From the NCBI RefSeq assembly GCF_021168555.1, contig NZ_JAJOZS010000001.1:434001-498000 (forward strand): a stretch of 64,000 bases of DNA, read 5' to 3'. This DNA comes from Stenotrophomonas sp. MMGLT7 (GTDB lineage Bacteria; Pseudomonadota; Gammaproteobacteria; Xanthomonadales; Xanthomonadaceae). This document shows positions 62,740 through 64,000 of this stretch, in pieces. The position numbers and the translations under genes are program-made. The notes beneath the pieces are model-generated. The model ran no database searches, had not been told where the DNA came from, and saw nothing but the letters and a program-made list of their open reading frames with translations. How positions within the stretch are numbered: position 1 is the first letter of the stretch; each line of letters begins with the position of its first letter.

Positions 62740-63192
62740 CTATGGTGCCACCGCTGGCGCCCGCGACGAAGCGCGGCGTGCGGCGACAGCCAGACGGAGT
62801 TCACGTCGCGCCGGCGACGGAAGGGTGTCCGGCCAGAACACCAGCCGTCCGCGCCGGCCATCGGCCCGGCGCCAGCCGACGAAGGCGACGGGGCCGCGCC
62901 AGCGCACCTGCAGGTCGGCGACCCCGCTACCGGCGACCGACGCCGGCTGTGCGCCGGCCGGGATCACCAGCTCGCACCTGGGCCGCCGCGATTCGCGCAG
63001 CAGCAGCCACGCGCCCCAGGCCAGCGCCGGCGGTGCCAGCAGGCACGCCGCCGGCCGCGGCAGCGCCGACAGCCACAGCGACACCGGCGCGAGCAGCGTC
63101 ATCGCCGACAGCGCCGCCAGCAGCCAGCGCGACGGCCGCCATTCAAGCCGGCATGGCGCCGATGTCGGCGATGAGTTCCTGCAGTTGCGCAT
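62740..63192 (-). CDS. YgfX-like membrane protein
   Basis: 150 residues from the ATG at 63192, overlapping the sdhE gene by 50 bp. It has the YgfX layout: [20 protein letters not shown] then two hydrophobic segments (to about residue 65), followed by a soluble tail with [21 protein letters not shown] and a final Arg-rich stretch. YgfX (CptA) is encoded next to SdhE (YgfY, CptB) in many gammaproteobacteria. It has been called a toxin-like inhibitor of cell division, though a role with SdhE in membrane metabolism has also been proposed. Confidence 0.8.
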   Translation of the reverse strand: MRNCRNSSPTSAPCRLEWRPSRWLLAALSAMTLLAPVSLWLSALPRPAACLLAPPALAWGAWLLLRESRRPRCELVIPAGAQPASVAGSGVADLQVRWRGPVAFVGWRRADGRRGRLVFWPDTLPSPARRELRLAVAARRASSRAPAVAP

Positions 63193-63391
63193 CGGGACAG
63201 GCCTCGTAGCCCATGAACCAGCGCCACAACTTATCGTCCTCGCAATCCAGAAGCCGTAGGAAAACCGCCCGCTCGGAGTCGGGAGCCTGCGCCCAGCGCC
63301 GGTCCAGGTAGCGCCCGAACAGCTGGTCCAGCTCGCGCATGCCGCGGCGACAGCGCCAGCGCAGTTTCTTCAGCTCGGTGATCTGGTCCAT
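63143..63391 (-). CDS. sdhE: Succinate dehydrogenase assembly factor SdhE
   Basis: 82 residues from the ATG at 63391 ([20 protein letters not shown]). SdhE promotes covalent attachment of FAD to SdhA. The RGxxE flavinylation motif is present as RRGMRELD (near 14-21), followed by the helical bundle ([20 protein letters not shown]). It lies downstream of sdhB and overlaps the YgfX-like gene, so it probably belongs to the sdh operon. Confidence 0.94.
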   Translation of the reverse strand: MDQITELKKLRWRCRRGMRELDQLFGRYLDRRWAQAPDSERAVFLRLLDCEDDKLWRWFMGYEACPDAQLQELIADIGAMPA

Positions 63392-63518
63392 TTCTCTTGT
63401 CTTCCGGTAAGCAAAGCGGTCGCCAGACGCCGTGGCCCGGAAACGACAGCGGCACCGCGCCATCGGGCCGGTGCCGCTGCGTCGAGGCCGTCGCCGGACG
63501 GCTCGGCCGGGTCGCCGG

Positions 63519-64000
63519 TCAGGCGCGGCGCGCCATCATCAGCTTCTTGATCTCGGCGATCGCCAGCGCCGGGTTCAGGCCCTTCGGGCAGGTCCGCGCG
63601 CAGTTCATGATGGTGTGGCAACGATACAGCTTGAACGGGTCTTCCAGGTCGTCCAGGCGCGCGCCGGTGTCCTCGTCGCGCGAATCGACGATCCAGCGGT
63701 AGGCCTGCAGCAGGATCGCCGGGCCGAGGTAGCGCTCGCCGTTCCACCAGTAGCTCGGGCAGCTGGTCGAGCAGCACGCGCACAGGATGCACTCGTACAG
63801 GCCGTCGAGCTGCTTGCGGTCCTCCGGCGACTGCAGCCGCTCGCGATCCGGCGGCGCCGGGGTCTGGGTGCGGATCCACGGCTTGATCGAGGCGTACTGC
63901 GCGTAGAAATGGGTCAGGTCCGGCACCAGGTCCTTGACCACTTCCATGTGCGGCAGCGGGTAGATCGGCACCTCGGCCTTCTTGCAGTCGCTGATCGCGC
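63519..64000 (-). CDS. sdhB: Succinate dehydrogenase iron-sulfur subunit, C-terminal part (cut by window edge)
   Basis: About 160 C-terminal residues are present; the frame is open to the window edge, so the N-terminal 2Fe-2S domain is missing. The 4Fe-4S and 3Fe-4S ligands are visible as [19 protein letters not shown] and [20 protein letters not shown]. Upstream residues ([20 protein letters not shown]) match SdhB. It passes electrons from FAD to ubiquinone in complex II. An internal ATG at 63971 is not the true start. Confidence 0.96.
   Translation of the reverse strand, partial: AISDCKKAEVPIYPLPHMEVVKDLVPDLTHFYAQYASIKPWIRTQTPAPPDRERLQSPEDRKQLDGLYECILCACCSTSCPSYWWNGERYLGPAILLQAYRWIVDSRDEDTGARLDDLEDPFKLYRCHTIMNCARTCPKGLNPALAIAEIKKLMMARRA

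Overview
This window is very GC-rich chromosomal DNA from a gammaproteobacterium of the Xanthomonadaceae/Lysobacteraceae (Lysobacter, Luteimonas, Pseudoxanthomonas, Stenotrophomonas or Xanthomonas-like). The main evidence is the gene order rpsA-ihfB-lapA-lapB-glycan genes-galU and infC-rpmI-rplT-pheS-pheT. The protein sequences and two families of intergenic inverted repeats, one reading GGGATTCGGGATTGG and one reading GTAGGAGCGACTTCAGTCGCGA, agree with this. No prophage, transposase, integrase or CRISPR array is visible.

Layout. 0-5.4 kb (minus strand): translation genes thrS, infC, rpmI, rplT, pheS and pheT (cut by the window edge), with attenuator-like hairpins before pheS and thrS and a non-AUG start for infC. 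5.6-13.9 kb (minus): envelope polysaccharide genes (galU, a WbpM/CapD-type NDP-sugar epimerase/dehydratase, a WecA-type transferase), lapB/lapA, ihfB, rpsA and cmk. 14-18.7 kb (plus): L36, a small secreted protein, the agmatine-to-putrescine pair aguA/aguB, a GNAT enzyme and a TraB-family membrane protein. 18.9-26.6 kb (minus): an RND efflux operon with one adaptor and two pumps. 26.7-32.9 kb: two c-type cytochromes, nfuA with a Pro/Ala-rich membrane protein, phhB, a TonB-C lipoprotein, zupT and rluC. 33-36.5 kb: rne. 36.6-37.5 kb: a gene-poor stretch with palindromic repeats. 37.5-42.8 kb: a GacA-like regulator, trhO, an FKBP lipoprotein, a flavoprotein and a UDP-sugar dehydrogenase.

At 42985-43299 there is a tRNA-Leu(UAA) gene split after U34 by a 228-nt group I intron resembling the Azoarcus and cyanobacterial/plastid tRNA introns. 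Splicing restores a normal 87-nt tRNA.

43.5-58.9 kb is an accessory cluster that looks dedicated to taking up and breaking down organosulfur amino acids. It encodes a GlxA-type AraC regulator, a TonB-dependent receptor, a secreted M20 peptidase, an MsuE-type FMN reductase, three flavin-dependent (LLM) monooxygenases, a thioredoxin-like DUF3088 protein, an M20 deacetylase, a GNAT acetyltransferase, a fused ABC permease-ATPase and a solute-binding protein. The enzyme set matches the acetylate, oxidise the C-S bond, deacetylate logic of the Bacillus subtilis cmo/sna (S-alkylcysteine, S-(2-succino)cysteine) pathway. A roughly 90-bp element is duplicated upstream of the receptor gene and of the monooxygenase operon, which suggests shared control.

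59-64 kb (minus): hemN with an FNR/ANR-type site upstream, lolD/lolC, a YgfX-like gene overlapping sdhE, and the 3' part of sdhB. Six copies of the GTAGGAGCGACTTC inverted repeat lie only between 41.3 and 60.7 kb. The GGGATTCGGG family occurs only at 0.4, 27.6 and 31.8 kb.
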